A DNA stretch of 11,464 bases from Thermoproteales archaeon (GTDB lineage: Archaea; Thermoproteota; Thermoprotei; Thermoproteales; Thermocladiaceae): the NCBI GenBank assembly GCA_027068725.1, contig JAMOMD010000141.1, positions 1-11,464 on the forward strand, written 5' to 3'. Below are positions 1 to 6,408 of this stretch, piece by piece (the first letter of the stretch is position 1; each line of letters begins with the position of its first letter). The notes under the pieces are model-generated. The model worked only from the letters and a program-made list of their open reading frames with translations, was not told where the DNA came from and searched no databases. The translations under genes and the position numbers were made by a program.

Positions 1-1
1 T

Positions 2-841
2 GGTAAGACTACGATGGCTCTTGCTATTGCTTATGAGTTGTATGGTGAACATTGGAGAGAAAACGTCCTAGAACTAAACGCAAGCGACGAAAGAGGAATT
101 GCGGTAATACGTGAGAAAGTAAAGGAATTTGCGAGAAGTTTGCCTACAGCGGGGAATGTATCATTTAGATTAATTATACTTGACGAGGCAGACAACATGA
201 CAGAAGACGCACAGCAGGCATTGAGAAGAATAATGGAACTTTACTATTCGACTGCCAGATTCATCCTAATTGCTAACTACGTATCTGGAATAATAGAGCC
301 AATACAGTCAAGATGTGCCGTATTTAGATTTGCGCCAATACCCAAGGAGGCCATGTTTGAACGTCTCAAATACATAGCCAAATGTGAGGGCCTAGAGATA
401 ACAGACGATGGTCTTGAGGCTATTTGGGATATTTCACAGGGAGATATGAGAAAAGCAATAAACATACTACAGGCAGCAGCTTCTACATCAACAAAAATAG
501 ACGCAGAAGTTGTGTACAAAGCACTTGGCAAGGCTAGTCCCTCGCTGATTAAAGCCTTTCTGCAGGAGGCTCTATACGGAAGTTTTGAGCGTGCGCTCCA
601 TAAGCTTGACGAACTTTTCAATGTGTACTGTGCAGATCCCATAGACATAGTCAAGGCAATACATAGGGAAGTCATGTCAAGCTACGGACAAATCAAGGTT
701 GCAGAACACGTAAAGCCTAAGCTTATAGCACTGATCGGAGACGCTCATTACAGAATTTTGCGTGGTGCTGACCCTCGTGCGCAGATAATTGGTCTCCTAT
801 CTAAAATACGCCGTATTGTAAGTGAGTACACGTCCCAATAA
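2..841 (+). CDS. rfcS: Replication factor C small subunit, 5' end cut off by the window
   Basis: This is an AAA+ clamp-loader ATPase subunit. With the large subunit it opens the PCNA ring and loads it at primer-template junctions. The frame is already open at base 2 and reads GKTT, the end of the Walker A loop, so the true start (about 45 codons upstream in this family) lies outside the window; the ATG at 14 is internal. Counting from that internal Met, I see the ELNASDERG segment near residues 20-28, Walker B LIILDEAD at 53-60, the arginine-finger SRC motif at 99-101, and sensor 2 GDMRKAIN at 145-152, followed by the helical collar domain. About 279 of an expected 320-330 residues are present and there is no frameshift. 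The next gene is tfb with its own promoter, so rfcL is not directly downstream. Identification is secure. Confidence 0.97.
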   Translation, partial: GKTTMALAIAYELYGEHWRENVLELNASDERGIAVIREKVKEFARSLPTAGNVSFRLIILDEADNMTEDAQQALRRIMELYYSTARFILIANYVSGIIEPIQSRCAVFRFAPIPKEAMFERLKYIAKCEGLEITDDGLEAIWDISQGDMRKAINILQAAASTSTKIDAEVVYKALGKASPSLIKAFLQEALYGSFERALHKLDELFNVYCADPIDIVKAIHREVMSSYGQIKVAEHVKPKLIALIGDAHYRILRGADPRAQIIGLLSKIRRIVSEYTSQ

Positions 842-858
842 GTATCGTATATACGAAA

Positions 859-876
859 AAGAAAGGTTTTTAAACG
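859..876 (+). promoter_or_regulatory. Probable archaeal promoter of tfb (purine-rich BRE plus TATA box)
   Basis: The 77-bp gap after rfcS holds a purine-rich stretch, GAAAGG at 861-866, directly followed by TTTTTAAA at 867-874, which is the BRE/TATA arrangement of archaeal promoters. Transcription would start about 25 bp on, near 896, giving a 5' leader of roughly 20 nt before the ATG at 919. A second A/T-rich patch (AGCTTAAAAG near 900-909) is too close to the ATG to serve as its TATA box. Confidence 0.6.
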
Positions 877-918
877 AGTCCTGAACATACTTGACACAAA
901 GCTTAAAAGGGGTCTCGT

Positions 919-2001
919 ATGAGTTCGAACCTTACCCCGAACACAAGAGAGCCCGAACCCCAGATCGTGAGTCCACCACCTGAGCAGCAGAACCAGCAGA
1001 CCAGCACACAGGCAAAGTCCATACTCGAGAAGCTATACTCAATTCACAAGAAGCAGCAGGTCCAGCAGACAGTCGAGCAGAAGGAGCCTGAGATTCCCAA
1101 GGTCTGTCCACACTGTGGTTCCACTAAGATAATCAAGAATGAACTAGGACAGCTCGTATGTGAGCGCTGTGGCTTCGTGATAGAGGACAGGCCACTCGAC
1201 CTAGGTCCTGAGTGGAGAGCATTTACGCCAGAGGAGAAGGATTCGCGCTCTAGAACAGGATCACCGTTGCGCCATCTAGGACTGACAAGTGAGGCGCTTA
1301 CCACGAAGATCGACATTGTACATAAGGACTCAAGCGGCAAGGAGCTCAGCCTGAAGCATAAGCTCGAGATAATCAAGTACAGAAGATGGCAGCAGAGAAT
1401 TAGAATACAGACAAGCCATGAGAGAAACACACTGCAGGCACTGAATGAGCTCAACAGACTTGCATCACAGCTTGGCATACCCAAGACGGTAGTCGATGAG
1501 GCACTATCTATCTACATGAAGGTACTTGAGCAAGGCCTAGTGAAGGGCAGAAGCATAGAGGCAATAGTTGCGGCATGTCTACACATGGCTTGCAGAAAGC
1601 ATGGAATACCAAGGAGCCTTGACGAGATTGCGCAGTACACAAAGGCTAGTAGAAAGGAGATAGCAAGATGCTTCAGACTAATAGCAAGAGAGCTAGGTAT
1701 TAAGCTGCCTCTTGCAGATCCAAAAATGTACGTACCTAGAATATGCGAGCAGCTGAAGCTAAGTGGCGAGATCATTAGAGAGGCAATGAGAATACTAGAT
1801 GAGGCTAAGAAGAGAGGCCTAACAGCCGGTAAGGATCCTGCAGGACTAGCAGCAGCTGCAGTTTACATAGCATCACTGCTGAAGGGTGAAATCAGGACGC
1901 AGAAGGAGGTTGCAATGGCAGCACAGGTAACGGAGGTGACTGTCAGGAACAGGTACAAGGAGCTTGCAAGAGAGCTCAACATAAAAATACCCATCAAGTA
2001 A
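919..2001 (+). CDS. tfb: Transcription initiation factor TFB with an N-terminal extension
   Basis: This is the archaeal TFIIB homologue: it binds the TBP-TATA complex and the BRE, sets promoter direction and recruits RNA polymerase. The zinc ribbon uses C63-x2-C66 and C81-x2-C84. The B-reader region follows, with GPEWRAF near 96-102 and SRTGSP near 111-116. Two cyclin-like repeats span about 165-258 and 265-355; the second ends in the highly conserved TEVTVRNRYKEL. The protein is 360 residues against about 300 for typical archaeal TFB. The excess is a Gln/Pro/Glu-rich stretch of about 60 residues before the zinc ribbon. No in-frame ATG occurs again until residue 200; a GTG at codon 17 is the only other plausible start, so the extension is likely real. 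The gene is visibly richer in G+C than its neighbours, as for a highly expressed gene. Confidence 0.96.
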   Translation: MSSNLTPNTREPEPQIVSPPPEQQNQQTSTQAKSILEKLYSIHKKQQVQQTVEQKEPEIPKVCPHCGSTKIIKNELGQLVCERCGFVIEDRPLDLGPEWRAFTPEEKDSRSRTGSPLRHLGLTSEALTTKIDIVHKDSSGKELSLKHKLEIIKYRRWQQRIRIQTSHERNTLQALNELNRLASQLGIPKTVVDEALSIYMKVLEQGLVKGRSIEAIVAACLHMACRKHGIPRSLDEIAQYTKASRKEIARCFRLIARELGIKLPLADPKMYVPRICEQLKLSGEIIREAMRILDEAKKRGLTAGKDPAGLAAAAVYIASLLKGEIRTQKEVAMAAQVTEVTVRNRYKELARELNIKIPIK

Positions 2002-2012
2002 CAGCGTTCAAC

Positions 2013-2453
2013 GTGTTCAGAATAGCAGGAGTCGAGTATATACCTGTCTGCCCAATCTGTAGGCACATTAAGCTAAGGCCTGATTTAATTATTGAACAGA
2101 ATAATAAGTACATTCTCTTCGTGTGCGAACGTCCCTACAACAATGGTCATATAATACTGGCACTGCGCGAGCACAAATCGTTATACGACGTTGATTATAT
2201 AACGCTTAAAGAAATGCTTCAAATATCAAAGAAGTGTCTAGAAGTTCTAGCAAAAGCATACTCACCACACGGTTTTAATTTAGATATAGTTCACGAACCT
2301 CACCTTGCAATACAAATGGTTCCGAGATGGAATGGTGATGCTAGCTTTGTCTCAGTATTTCATGGTACGAGAGTAATAGCAGAGCCTCCTCAAATGACAG
2401 TAAACTACATTAGAAGTATGTGTGATCAGCTTGGAGTAAAACTACTTAGCTGA
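2013..2453 (+). CDS. HIT-domain protein with a degenerate catalytic triad
   Basis: The fold matches the histidine triad family (nucleotide hydrolases and transferases such as Ap4A phosphorylase). There is an N-terminal CPIC zinc-knuckle-like pair at 13-16, the strand and loop NNGHIILALREHKSL at 43-57, and the VPRWNGDASF segment at 103-112, typical of the Ap4A phosphorylase-like branch. The signature H-x-H-x-H should sit just before VPRW. Here it reads H97-L-A99-I-Q101: the first His is kept, the central nucleophilic His is Ala and the third is Gln. A Gln in third place is known in GalT and Ap4A phosphorylases, but Ala at the nucleophile predicts loss of the normal covalent chemistry. The start is GTG, 11 bp after the tfb stop, with no Shine-Dalgarno sequence; no in-frame ATG precedes the catalytic region. 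It is probably cotranscribed with tfb. Fold assignment is good; function is unknown. Confidence 0.85.
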   Translation: MFRIAGVEYIPVCPICRHIKLRPDLIIEQNNKYILFVCERPYNNGHIILALREHKSLYDVDYITLKEMLQISKKCLEVLAKAYSPHGFNLDIVHEPHLAIQMVPRWNGDASFVSVFHGTRVIAEPPQMTVNYIRSMCDQLGVKLLS

Positions 2454-2818
2454 TGCTGTACGATATTGTACTCTCCCTTCTCGTTGCTTTAATTTTAATT
2501 GTTGTGTTTGTGCGTATGGTACAGGACTATAGAGTTGTGCTAACGATATCGAAGTTATTACAAAAGAATTACAAAGTGGAATATAGCAAATGCTATGTAA
2601 TAAATCTCGGCTTATCGAATCTGTGTAGAAATTTCATAATTGAAAATGCGTACTCTCCTCAGGGACATGTGTATCTTGTTGGTAAGGATACAGTGATAAT
2701 ATGTGACGCTCTTCCTGACATTCAGACAAGAACAATAAAGTTGTATGTTACTGTGAAAGTTATTGGTAAGTTATCTGAGTATACTATTACGAAATCTGTC
2801 AACTTAGTGTTTCAGTAA
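2453..2818 (+). CDS. Small membrane-anchored protein of unknown function
   Basis: I do not recognise this 121-residue protein. A hydrophobic segment at about residues 5-20 would be a single membrane anchor or uncleaved signal sequence. It is followed by a basic/polar stretch and a β-rich soluble domain with three cysteines (residues 47, 58 and 84). Its ATG overlaps the stop of the HIT-like gene by one base (TGATG), the classic arrangement for translational coupling, so the two are very probably made from one mRNA. The soluble domain probably faces outside the cell if the short N-terminus stays inside, but charge bias gives no clear answer. The gene ends 16 bp before the convergent stop of the membrane protein on the other strand. 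Confidence 0.7.
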   Translation: MLYDIVLSLLVALILIVVFVRMVQDYRVVLTISKLLQKNYKVEYSKCYVINLGLSNLCRNFIIENAYSPQGHVYLVGKDTVIICDALPDIQTRTIKLYVTVKVIGKLSEYTITKSVNLVFQ

Positions 2819-2834
2819 GTTTAAATTCCTTAGC

Positions 2835-3182
2835 TTAGTACCTTACTAACTCAACTCCTATCAGTATTAATACTATGTCTATCATTATGTTACCAGTAGA
2901 AGATAAGTAAACGAAGATTAGTGGAAGACCACTTGGTAAGGCAAATGCTATTATTGCAACATCTGCACAGAATAGTAACACAGCCGTGATAAGCACTATT
3001 ACTCCTCTGTTGGTTACTGTTGTGCTTAGTCCTGCTGTTGCTGCAGTCAGAGCTAGCGATACTGCATATAGTGTTAGTACTATTCTTACAACAGATTTGC
3101 ATAGAAACTCGAACAGCAATACATAGGCTATAACTAGCTCTACTGCTCTTAGATAGCTTAACGTCACGAGTAGCCTATCCAC
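2835..3182 (-). CDS. Small four-helix membrane protein, hypothetical
   Basis: From the GTG at 3182 this is a 115-residue, almost entirely hydrophobic protein with about four transmembrane helices (near residues 10-27, 31-52, 60-83 and 87-112) and very short loops. It has no recognisable enzymatic motif; I cannot assign a family. An ATG at 3206 would add 8 residues, but that codon touches the TATA-like element at 3206-3213 and would lie upstream of any transcript started from it. The GTG at 3182 is about 27 bp from the centre of the element, the distance expected for a leaderless mRNA. The gene is divergent from eL13 and converges on the tfb operon. The hydrophobic periodicity makes chance unlikely, but a homologue search would be needed to confirm it. 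Confidence 0.65.
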   Translation of the reverse strand: MDRLLVTLSYLRAVELVIAYVLLFEFLCKSVVRIVLTLYAVSLALTAATAGLSTTVTNRGVIVLITAVLLFCADVAIIAFALPSGLPLIFVYLSSTGNIMIDIVLILIGVELVRY

Positions 3183-3197
3183 TTCTGCTCTCCGTGG

Positions 3198-3216
3198 GCA
3201 AAGCATTTATATTCCA
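3198..3216. promoter_or_regulatory. Shared TATA element between the divergent membrane-protein and eL13 genes
   Basis: TTTATATT at 3206-3213 (AATATAAA on the minus strand) is the only good TATA box between the two start codons. On the plus strand it is preceded by CAAAGCA, a good BRE-like sequence. Its centre is about 33 bp from the eL13 ATG and about 27 bp from the GTG of the minus-strand gene, so one element could serve both directions with no or very short leaders. The better BRE on the plus side predicts stronger firing toward eL13. Confidence 0.6.
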
Positions 3217-3242
3217 TTACCTCAACGCAGACGAGATAGAAA

Positions 3243-3719
3243 ATGTCAACACAAACTCAGCAGCCACCTGTAGTACCGCCGCCTCCACCGCTGGTAAAGG
3301 TACCGAGACTAATATCACATGCGGGACTTCAGCCAAGGGAGTGGAAAATCGGCAGAGGATACTCTGTGGGAGAGATAAAGGCCCTCGGACTCTCGGTAAG
3401 AGAGGCTAGACTACTAGGTATATACGTTGACGAGCGAAGAAAGACGGTCTGGCAGCATAATATTGAGCGTCTTCGCGAATGGCTAATCAAGGTTCTGAAA
3501 GGTGAAATATTGCCTCCTGATCCCACTTTGCCGAAGATTATTAAGATAAAGCCAAAGCGTGGTCGCGTATTCCGAGGACTAACACCAGCAGGACGAAGAA
3601 TGAGAGGACTAATGTCGGTGAAACTGAAGGAGACACACAAGCACAAGTGGAAGAAGAAGCAGAAGGAGAGAGAGCTCAAGAAGAGACACGAAGCAGCACG
3701 TGCAAAGGGCGGTCACTAA
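3243..3719 (+). CDS. rpl13e: Large ribosomal subunit protein eL13
   Basis: This is a component of the archaeal/eukaryal large ribosomal subunit, absent from bacteria. The conserved core lies at about residues 33-85: EWKIGRGYSVGEIKALG, then REARLLGIYVDERRKT, which matches the family's 'RaGRGFSveElk.aGi...ArxlGI.VDxRR' pattern. It is longer than the roughly 80-residue minimal archaeal forms. A proline-rich N-terminus (five prolines in a row at 12-16) precedes the core, and a strongly basic Lys/Arg/His tail from about 100 to 158 follows, probably threading into rRNA. The ATG is about 33 bp from the TATA centre and has no Shine-Dalgarno sequence, consistent with a leaderless or nearly leaderless mRNA. 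A longer overlapping frame starting at 3194 is a shadow of this gene. Confidence 0.93.
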   Translation: MSTQTQQPPVVPPPPPLVKVPRLISHAGLQPREWKIGRGYSVGEIKALGLSVREARLLGIYVDERRKTVWQHNIERLREWLIKVLKGEILPPDPTLPKIIKIKPKRGRVFRGLTPAGRRMRGLMSVKLKETHKHKWKKKQKERELKKRHEAARAKGGH

Positions 3720-3854
3720 GCTTGTTAAAAATCCTTATCTTAATCTGTACCTGTTAGTTTGCTAGATTCGTCATTTAGGCTAAATACAACAACTTTAGAC
3801 TATTGCAAATTCCTTGAATCTATTTCTGTATTTGATAAAGCAGTTAGAAAATTG
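3720..3854. other. 135-bp convergent intergenic region, nothing recognisable
   Basis: This A/T-rich spacer lies between the stop codons of eL13 (+) and the HAD-like gene (-). I see no reading frame of note, no tRNA-like structure, no strong inverted repeat and no long T-run on either strand. It presumably holds both 3' untranslated ends. A box C/D-type small RNA was considered and not supported. Confidence 0.5.
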
Positions 3855-4556
3855 TTAGGAGCTCGACTCAAGTATCGGTAATATCTGTTTAAGGTTTTCG
3901 ACAACGTAGTCTGGTGCTAGTTCCAGTTTCTTCCCTTCCCTATTTACAAACGCTATCTTTATTCCTGCAAGTTTTGACCCAATCACATCTTCAACTAATC
4001 CGCTCACGATGAGTGCTTGTTCTTTAGCAACTTTTGCTCTTGCAAGTGCTGCCTGGTATATTCTTAATGATGGTTTCCCAGCTCTTGATAAGTCCGAACT
4101 TACTACACCTCTAAAGAATCTTAGCATATTATGTCTTAGGAGTACCTTTTTCGCTATATCGTTGTCAAGGTTTGTCAGTATGTACATCTCGTAGCCTTTT
4201 TCATTTAATGTCTGTATAGTCTCTTGCGCGTCCTCGTAAGGTACAGCCTGTTCAACTAGTATGGATGAGACGGCATTACTGAAGTAGTCGAGTTCCTGCG
4301 GGCTCAGGCTTATTGTGTACTGTCTAACTACGGACATTATGACCTCTCTTGCAAGCTGTCTAAACGATCTGTAGTTACCCTTAGCTATTAAGGCGCTGTA
4401 CCTGCTCTGCCATTCGTTTCTTATCTTCTCTGCAAGTTCTGTGAGATTGGCTGATAGTCTTAGCTCTGCCTGTAGAAGTCTAGCTATCTCCTCTTCGAAG
4501 TTTTCTACGCGCATTAGCGTGTTAAGAATTTCGAAGAAGATTACTCTAAATCTCAT
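3855..4556 (-). CDS. HAD-superfamily protein lacking the nucleophilic aspartate
   Basis: The layout is that of a HAD hydrolase with an α-helical cap (residues about 15-105), as in L-2-haloacid dehalogenase and related phosphatases. Motif I should read F-D-x-x-x-T-L; here it is F8-E9-I-L-N-T13-L, so the aspartate that forms the covalent intermediate is glutamate. Motif II is ILTN (Thr128), motif III is GKPS (Lys161), and motif IV is VSGLVEDVIGSK (184-195), keeping Asp190 with the spacing of the dehalogenase branch. The Glu codon GAA (4530-4532) is clear, so this is not a reading error of the frame. It is 233 residues, normal for the family. I chose the ATG at 4556 because it lies about 29 bp from a TATA box; a GTG at 4568 would add four residues. 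It follows the XRE gene on the same strand but has its own promoter. Activity is uncertain. Confidence 0.85.
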   Translation of the reverse strand: MRFRVIFFEILNTLMRVENFEEEIARLLQAELRLSANLTELAEKIRNEWQSRYSALIAKGNYRSFRQLAREVIMSVVRQYTISLSPQELDYFSNAVSSILVEQAVPYEDAQETIQTLNEKGYEMYILTNLDNDIAKKVLLRHNMLRFFRGVVSSDLSRAGKPSLRIYQAALARAKVAKEQALIVSGLVEDVIGSKLAGIKIAFVNREGKKLELAPDYVVENLKQILPILESSS

Positions 4557-4581
4557 AGTAACTGACACGTGTTTCTAAGAG

Positions 4582-4594
4582 TTTTAAAGCATGA
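4582..4594 (-). promoter_or_regulatory. Probable TATA box of the HAD-like gene
   Basis: On the minus strand CTTTAAAA occupies 4589-4582, about 29 bp before the ATG at 4556. This predicts a start site within a few bases of the ATG and a leaderless mRNA, and favours that ATG over the upstream GTG at 4568, which is only about 17 bp from the TATA centre. Confidence 0.5.
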
Positions 4595-4604
4595 CCAAGG
4601 AATT

Positions 4605-5357
4605 TTAAGCAAGTTCAAATAAACTACCGAGTTTCCTAAGATTCCTTATCATATCTGATATGTTCATCTGTGTCACAACTAGAGGTATCTTATCACGTTT
4701 TGCAATCTCGACACCGAGCTGATCAGGTTCGGAGATCCCATGTAATACGACGACAGCCGGTTTTAGGTCTGTAAATGCTAAAAGCGAATGAATAGCGACA
4801 AGCGGAGAGCGTCCATACTTCACGTTTGTGAATATTGCAGCTCTCTCTGTTGTTGAGCCATAAAGCCTGAAGTAGTCTTGTGGCGATACTTCTAGTATTA
4901 GTCTTATACTATCAACAATTGTGTAGCCGTGAATATCGACTTTCTGGACGTCAGGTGGAACAACGACTTTACCCTCTATTGCCTCAACAAATTTCTCAAA
5001 TGGTACTGGTCGCTCAAAGTCTATCATGTCTATCACGGCTACGAGAAATCTATCACTAAGACGTAGTTGTCTCATTAGTAACTCTAGTCTCTTGCCGCCA
5101 CGTTCCATCTCTATTGTTATCAGGGTCGTGACAAACTTCTTAATGAAGTGAGCACCTGGACTCCTTCTCCTACCTGACTCGTAATCACTTATCACACTTG
5201 GTGTTGTTCCAAGTCTTTCAGCAAGTTCAGCTTGTGAAATCTCGAAAAATTCTCTCCATTTTCGCATAACTTTTCCAGGATTATCAGAAAGCGCTATCTC
5301 TCCTGCAATAAGACGAGCAATGTCGGAAATTACGTCTCTTCCGAACTCTAACATCAT
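4605..5357 (-). CDS. XRE/Cro-type helix-turn-helix transcriptional regulator with a C-terminal sensor-like domain
   Basis: This is a predicted DNA-binding regulator of about 250 residues, resembling the archaeal regulators grouped as COG1709. The Cro/CI-type HTH spans about residues 29-82: WREFFEISQAELAERLGTTPSVISDYESGRR, with SQAELAERLG as the first helix pair and PSVISDYESG as the recognition helix. The larger C-terminal part (about 110-250) is αβ in character, with VVVLHGI and IPLVVTQMN strands, and may bind a ligand; no ligand is evident. The longest frame starts with TTG at 5375, but the tandem ATG codons at 5357 and 5354 are 24-27 bp from the TATA-like element, so a leaderless start there is preferred. 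It is divergent from the coiled-coil operon and sits on the shared promoter, a position typical of a regulator of its own gene and its neighbour. The target is inferred from position only. Confidence 0.88.
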   Translation of the reverse strand: MMLEFGRDVISDIARLIAGEIALSDNPGKVMRKWREFFEISQAELAERLGTTPSVISDYESGRRRSPGAHFIKKFVTTLITIEMERGGKRLELLMRQLRLSDRFLVAVIDMIDFERPVPFEKFVEAIEGKVVVPPDVQKVDIHGYTIVDSIRLILEVSPQDYFRLYGSTTERAAIFTNVKYGRSPLVAIHSLLAFTDLKPAVVVLHGISEPDQLGVEIAKRDKIPLVVTQMNISDMIRNLRKLGSLFELA

Positions 5358-5373
5358 GTGGCACATCCATAGC

Positions 5374-5390
5374 AATGTTTAAAACCTTGA
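5374..5390. promoter_or_regulatory. Shared TATA element between the XRE regulator and the coiled-coil operon
   Basis: The near-palindrome GTTTAAAAC (5377-5385) lies in the 54-bp gap between divergent starts. Its centre is about 31 bp from the coiled-coil ATG at 5412 and 24-27 bp from the paired ATGs of the regulator. On the minus strand it is preceded by ATCAAGG, a reasonable BRE; on the plus strand by AGCAAT. No second TATA-like sequence is present in the gap, so both genes probably depend on this one. Confidence 0.6.
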
Positions 5391-5411
5391 TCTTTGAAGA
5401 CATGAAGAAAA

Positions 5412-6401
5412 ATGTTAATCGATCTTGAGCAACTTGAGAGGCAGCTCCAGGAAATTGAAGCTAAGTTTAATGAAATAAACTCTCAGATTGAATATCACTT
5501 CTCTAAGATAGATGAGCTCAAGACGCAGCTTAACGATATAAGAAATCAAATAAATGATGTCAGGAACAAGCTTGATAAACTTAACAAGACGCTTCAAGAA
5601 AAGCGTGAGGAACTTAATAAGCTCAAGAATAAGAGAAGTGAGCTCATACAGAAGTTGAGAGAGCTTAAACAGAGAAGACGAGAACTTTCAATAGAGATAC
5701 GTAATAAAAAACAGTTAATCAAAAAGCTTGGACAACTAATAACTGAGCTTAAGCAGAACATTAGACTTGGTAAGAAGCTCAGTAAAGATGATATCAAGAG
5801 AATGATAGAGCAATTAGAACTTGAGCACGAGATTTCTCCAACAGATCCTGAGAAGGAGTGGGAGTTCTTCAGGAAAATAATGAGTCTCGAGCGTGAGCTG
5901 AACTTGATGGAACTTGTAGATAAGCTACGTGAGCGAGCTAATAATTTAGTGATGGAGCTTGACTACGCCAAGAGTGAGCTTGTGCTAGTCGATGAGGATA
6001 TTAGGAGAATATCTGAGAAGGAACTTCCTGAAGTCACTAAGAGGATAGAGGAGCTTAGGAACGAAATTTCCAATATAGTATCCCAGATAAGGGAATTGAT
6101 AAACAAGAGGGAGGAACTGAAGAGCAGGCGAGATAGCATAAAGGAGGAAATACTGAGACACTATGCTGAAATAAAGAAGCTCAGAGAGCAGCTCTACTCG
6201 CTGAGGGAGGAGCTTCAGAGGATACAGATTCTGAAAGTTGCTGCAGAGAAGAGTCAGAAATTGCGTGAGAAGCTGCAGAAGAAGCTTGAGCAGAAGAGAA
6301 TGCTAGAGGAGAGGTTCAGGCAAGCCTACGAGAGACTTATGCGTGGTGAGCGTGTCTCATTGGAGGAGCTAAATATAGCACAGTATCTAGAAGAACAATG
6401 A
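5412..6401 (+). CDS. Long archaeal coiled-coil protein, COG1340-like
   Basis: This 329-residue protein is almost wholly charged heptad sequence with no hydrophobic segment, hence cytoplasmic. Two long coiled-coil arms (about 1-140 and 155-300) are separated by a non-helical hinge, EISPTDPEKEW at 140-150, followed by FRKIMSLERELNL. The hinge, and a C-terminal segment RLMRGERVSLEEL (308-320), match what I recall of the archaeal coiled-coil family COG1340, sometimes mislabelled phosphoserine phosphatase; no such activity is visible. The shape suggests an antiparallel hairpin like an SMC or Rad50 arm without ATPase heads. It is the first gene of a three-gene operon; its stop is 7 bp before the DUF373 start. 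Function is unknown; a scaffold or tether role is inference. The ATG at 5402 is in another frame and leads nowhere. Confidence 0.85.
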   Translation: MLIDLEQLERQLQEIEAKFNEINSQIEYHFSKIDELKTQLNDIRNQINDVRNKLDKLNKTLQEKREELNKLKNKRSELIQKLRELKQRRRELSIEIRNKKQLIKKLGQLITELKQNIRLGKKLSKDDIKRMIEQLELEHEISPTDPEKEWEFFRKIMSLERELNLMELVDKLRERANNLVMELDYAKSELVLVDEDIRRISEKELPEVTKRIEELRNEISNIVSQIRELINKREELKSRRDSIKEEILRHYAEIKKLREQLYSLREELQRIQILKVAAEKSQKLREKLQKKLEQKRMLEERFRQAYERLMRGERVSLEELNIAQYLEEQ

Positions 6402-6408
6402 TAGTTGA

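Noticed and set aside
3204..3206. ATG at 3206 as the start of the minus-strand membrane protein
   Set aside because: It abuts the only TATA element and so lies upstream of the expected transcript start; GTG at 3182 is at leaderless distance.
3194..3409. Plus-strand frame overlapping the start of eL13
   Set aside because: It is low-complexity and out of frame with the clear eL13 core, so it is a shadow.
3720..3854. Box C/D guide RNA or other small RNA in the convergent gap
   Set aside because: On the minus strand ATGACGA resembles a C box with one mismatch, but no D box CTGA follows at a suitable distance and no second box pair is present.
5415..5797. Minus-strand frames opposite the coiled-coil gene
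   Set aside because: They are Leu/Ser-rich antisense of a Lys/Glu-rich coiled coil, which makes long open antisense frames by composition.
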